From NCBI GenBank assembly GCA_017549325.1, contig JAFYVA010000042.1:1-19478 (forward strand): DNA of 19,478 nt, in the 5' to 3' direction. Source of the DNA: Oscillospiraceae bacterium. Lineage in GTDB: Bacteria; Bacillota_A; Clostridia; Oscillospirales; Oscillospiraceae. Below the pieces are notes generated by a model that was not told where the DNA came from, searched no databases, and was given only the letters and a program-made list of their open reading frames with translations. Both the position numbers and the translations under genes were made by a program. Shown here in pieces: positions 18,273 through 19,478 of the stretch (position 1 is its first letter; every line of letters begins with the position of its first letter).

Positions 18273-18859
18273 AGCTGCTGCTACTGTCTGATCGGGAAAG
18301 CCCTTATTTGTGGGATTATTATCAGCCGGGCCGATTGGATCCATATGATCTGATGCTCTCATGCGGCGATCTCAAAGCAAGTTATCTAACCTTTCTTGTG
18401 ACCATGGGTCGGGCTCCGCTTCTTTATGTTCACGGCAACCATGATGCTTCTTATCGGCAAAGGCCGCCGGAAGGATGCGATTGCATCGAAGACAAGGTCT
18501 ATATTTATAAAGGGCTTCGGATTCTCGGCTTGGGTGGATGCGCCCGATACAACAATGGACCACATCAGTATACCGAAAAAGAAATGCGCAGACGAATTCA
18601 CAGACTACGGTGGGAACTGAAAAAGGTCGGTGGAGTTGATGTTGTATTAACTCATGCACCGCCGACTGGCTATGGCGACGGGGATGACTATGCCCACCGT
18701 GGTTTTGAATGCTTTTTGGAACTGATCGACCGTTATCAGCCCAAGTATTTGATCCATGGTCATGTTCATATGAACTACGGCACAGACGTTGAGCGGGAAC
18801 TTGAATACCATGGAACCAAAATCATAAACACCTATGAACGACATGAACTGGAAATCTAA
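18269..18859 (+). CDS. Calcineurin-like metallophosphoesterase with altered first motif
   Basis: The 196-residue protein belongs to the two-metal calcineurin-like phosphoesterases. Metal-ligand motifs in order: LSDRESPY (D8), SCGDLKASYL (D34), VHGNHD (N57, H58, D59), LTHAPP (H129) and HGHVH (H165, H167). The first motif is normally D-x-H; here it is D-R-E, so one ligand is Glu or absent. All other ligands are present. Its ATG overlaps the TGA of the BMP-domain gene (ATGA), so the two are translationally coupled and probably act together. The substrate is unknown; a nucleotide or cyclic-nucleotide phosphodiester would fit a partner that resembles a nucleoside binder, but this is inference. A strong terminator follows. 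Confidence 0.88.
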   Translation: MKLLLLSDRESPYLWDYYQPGRLDPYDLMLSCGDLKASYLTFLVTMGRAPLLYVHGNHDASYRQRPPEGCDCIEDKVYIYKGLRILGLGGCARYNNGPHQYTEKEMRRRIHRLRWELKKVGGVDVVLTHAPPTGYGDGDDYAHRGFECFLELIDRYQPKYLIHGHVHMNYGTDVERELEYHGTKIINTYERHELEI

Positions 18860-18884
18860 TTCCTTTAGTATTCCGGTATCATTG

Positions 18885-18924
18885 TAAAAAGCCTCTTTTG
18901 TCTACCGACAAAAGAGGCTTTTTA
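18885..18924. terminator. Bidirectional terminator shared by the phosphoesterase gene and tRNA-Ser
   Basis: An 18-bp perfect stem: 18885-18902 (TAAAAAGCCTCTTTTGTC) against 18907-18924, with loop TACC. T-tracts are present in both reading directions. On the minus strand it begins two bases after the tRNA-Ser CCA end. Confidence 0.95.
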
Positions 18925-18926
18925 CA

Positions 18927-19015
18927 TGGCGCAGCGGGTGGGATTCGAACCCACGTGCGGTTGCCCGCAAACTGATTTCGAGTCAGCCCCGTTATGACCA
19001 CTTCGATACCGCTGC
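18927..19015 (-). tRNA. tRNA-Ser (anticodon CGA)
   Basis: On the minus strand, acceptor GCAGCGG (from 19015) pairs with CCGCTGC, discriminator G, with encoded CCA ending at 18927. The anticodon loop CTCGAAA gives CGA, reading UCG serine codons. A long variable arm (TGCGGGCAACCGCA) and the T-loop TTCGAAT confirm a class II serine tRNA. Confidence 0.95.
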
Positions 19016-19029
19016 ATATCAACTTTTAC

Positions 19030-19058
19030 AGTATACCACAAAACATTCGGTGGTGCAA
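19030..19058 (-). promoter_or_regulatory. Predicted sigma-A promoter of tRNA-Ser
   Basis: On the minus strand: TTGCAC (19058-19053), 17-base spacer, TATACT (19035-19030) with extended -10 TGG, about 15 bases before the tRNA 5' end. Confidence 0.78.
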
Positions 19059-19133
19059 CGGCTATTTTGTCCCTTTGTGGCACAGAGCGCCACGAATCCT
19101 TTCCGATTTTTTGCCTCTTTTTATATTTTCTCC

Positions 19134-19162
19134 TTGACATCGGAAGGTCGGTGTGCTATGAT
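19134..19162 (+). promoter_or_regulatory. Predicted sigma-A promoter of the tRNA-Gly-Arg-His cluster
   Basis: Perfect TTGACA (19134-19139), 17-base spacer, TATGAT (19157-19162) with extended -10 TGC. It is the best promoter in the window and lies 28 bases before tRNA-Gly. Confidence 0.88.
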
Positions 19163-19190
19163 ATCAAAGCTGACAATTTACGGAGGGTAT

Positions 19191-19265
19191 GCGGGTGTAG
19201 CACAATGGCCAGGGCACCAGCCTTCCAAGCTGGGGATGCGGGTTCGATTCCCGTCACCCGCTCCA
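19191..19265 (+). tRNA. tRNA-Gly (anticodon TCC)
   Basis: Acceptor GCGGGTG pairs with CACCCGC, discriminator T, encoded CCA. Anticodon stem CCAGC/GCTGG encloses CTTCCAA, anticodon TCC (19224-19226). T-arm GCGGG-TTCGATT-CCCGT. Confidence 0.96.
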
Positions 19266-19277
19266 ACTTGTTCATTT

Positions 19278-19354
<77 letters not shown>

Positions 19355-19395
19355 AGCTCTCTTGGAGCAAGTCAGCATGAACTTGAGTCATATGT

Positions 19396-19471
19396 GGTGG
19401 GTGTAGTTCAATGGCAGAGCACCGGATTGTGGTTCCGGGCGTTGTGGGTTCGAGTCCCATCACCCACCCCA
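19396..19471 (+). tRNA. tRNA-His (anticodon GTG)
   Basis: Acceptor GTGGGTG pairs with CACCCAC, and an extra 5' G at 19396 faces C73, the histidine identity pair. Encoded CCA. Anticodon stem CCGGA/TCCGG encloses TTGTGGT, anticodon GTG. It is third in the plus-strand tRNA run; more tRNA genes may lie past the window end. Confidence 0.95.
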
Positions 19472-19478
19472 GACAAAG

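Noticed and set aside
16146..19087. Exact 14-base repeat TTTGTGGCACAGAG at 16146-16159 and 19074-19087, flanking the BMP/phosphoesterase pair, as possible attachment-site repeats
   Set aside because: One chance 14-base match is roughly expected in a window of this size, the similarity stops at the ends of the repeat, and no integrase or tRNA 3'-end duplication accompanies it.

Overview
The window looks like chromosome from a Gram-positive anaerobe of the Clostridia, most likely a gut member of the Oscillospiraceae/Ruminococcaceae. Reasons: the rpsD-rpoA-rplQ order, a LexA controlled by Gram-positive GAACnnnnGTTC-type boxes, a SecG/DegV/HD-protein neighbourhood, a class II (Firmicutes-type) GalT, strong AAGGAGG ribosome binding sites, and TTGACA/TATAAT-like promoters that nearly all carry an extended -10 TG. 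The assignment rests on protein resemblance and layout, not on a search.

Layout. 1-1953 is the end of the ribosomal alpha operon: rpsD (5' end cut by the window), rpoA and rplQ, closed by a hairpin terminator. 2199-3572 encodes an unrecognised zinc-ribbon membrane protein with two tandem extracytoplasmic repeats. 3625-3870 (minus) is secG. It is divergent from the SOS repressor gene lexA (4064-4729), whose promoter carries two LexA-box-like sites. 4784-5632 (minus) is a DegV-family lipid-binding protein, divergent from an HD-domain phosphohydrolase gene (5802-6458).

6589-6895 is a decayed ROK-family sugar kinase: a stop at codon 2, a damaged ATP-binding motif and an internal deletion. Next comes a lactose/galactose module: an AraC-type regulator (6912-7802, minus), divergent from a five-gene operon of lacZ, a GPH-family sugar symporter, galK, galT and galE (7980-16101). 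Together these would import lactose, split it, and feed the galactose through the Leloir pathway to glucose-1-phosphate. The regulator/lacZ intergenic region holds three direct copies of TTTTGTNCA that overlap the regulator's own promoter and lie just upstream of the lacZ promoter. They are a candidate operator.

16311-18859 is a translationally coupled gene pair. The first gene encodes a 653-residue protein with no signal peptide that joins a ParB-like segment to a BMP/PnrA-type nucleoside-binding domain. The second encodes a small calcineurin-like metallophosphoesterase whose usual DxH motif reads D-R-E. This pair is the best candidate here for a poorly described system. The window ends with tRNA-Ser(CGA) on the minus strand and a plus-strand run of tRNA-Gly(TCC), tRNA-Arg(TCT) and tRNA-His(GTG). 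No mobile element, CRISPR array or rRNA gene was seen.
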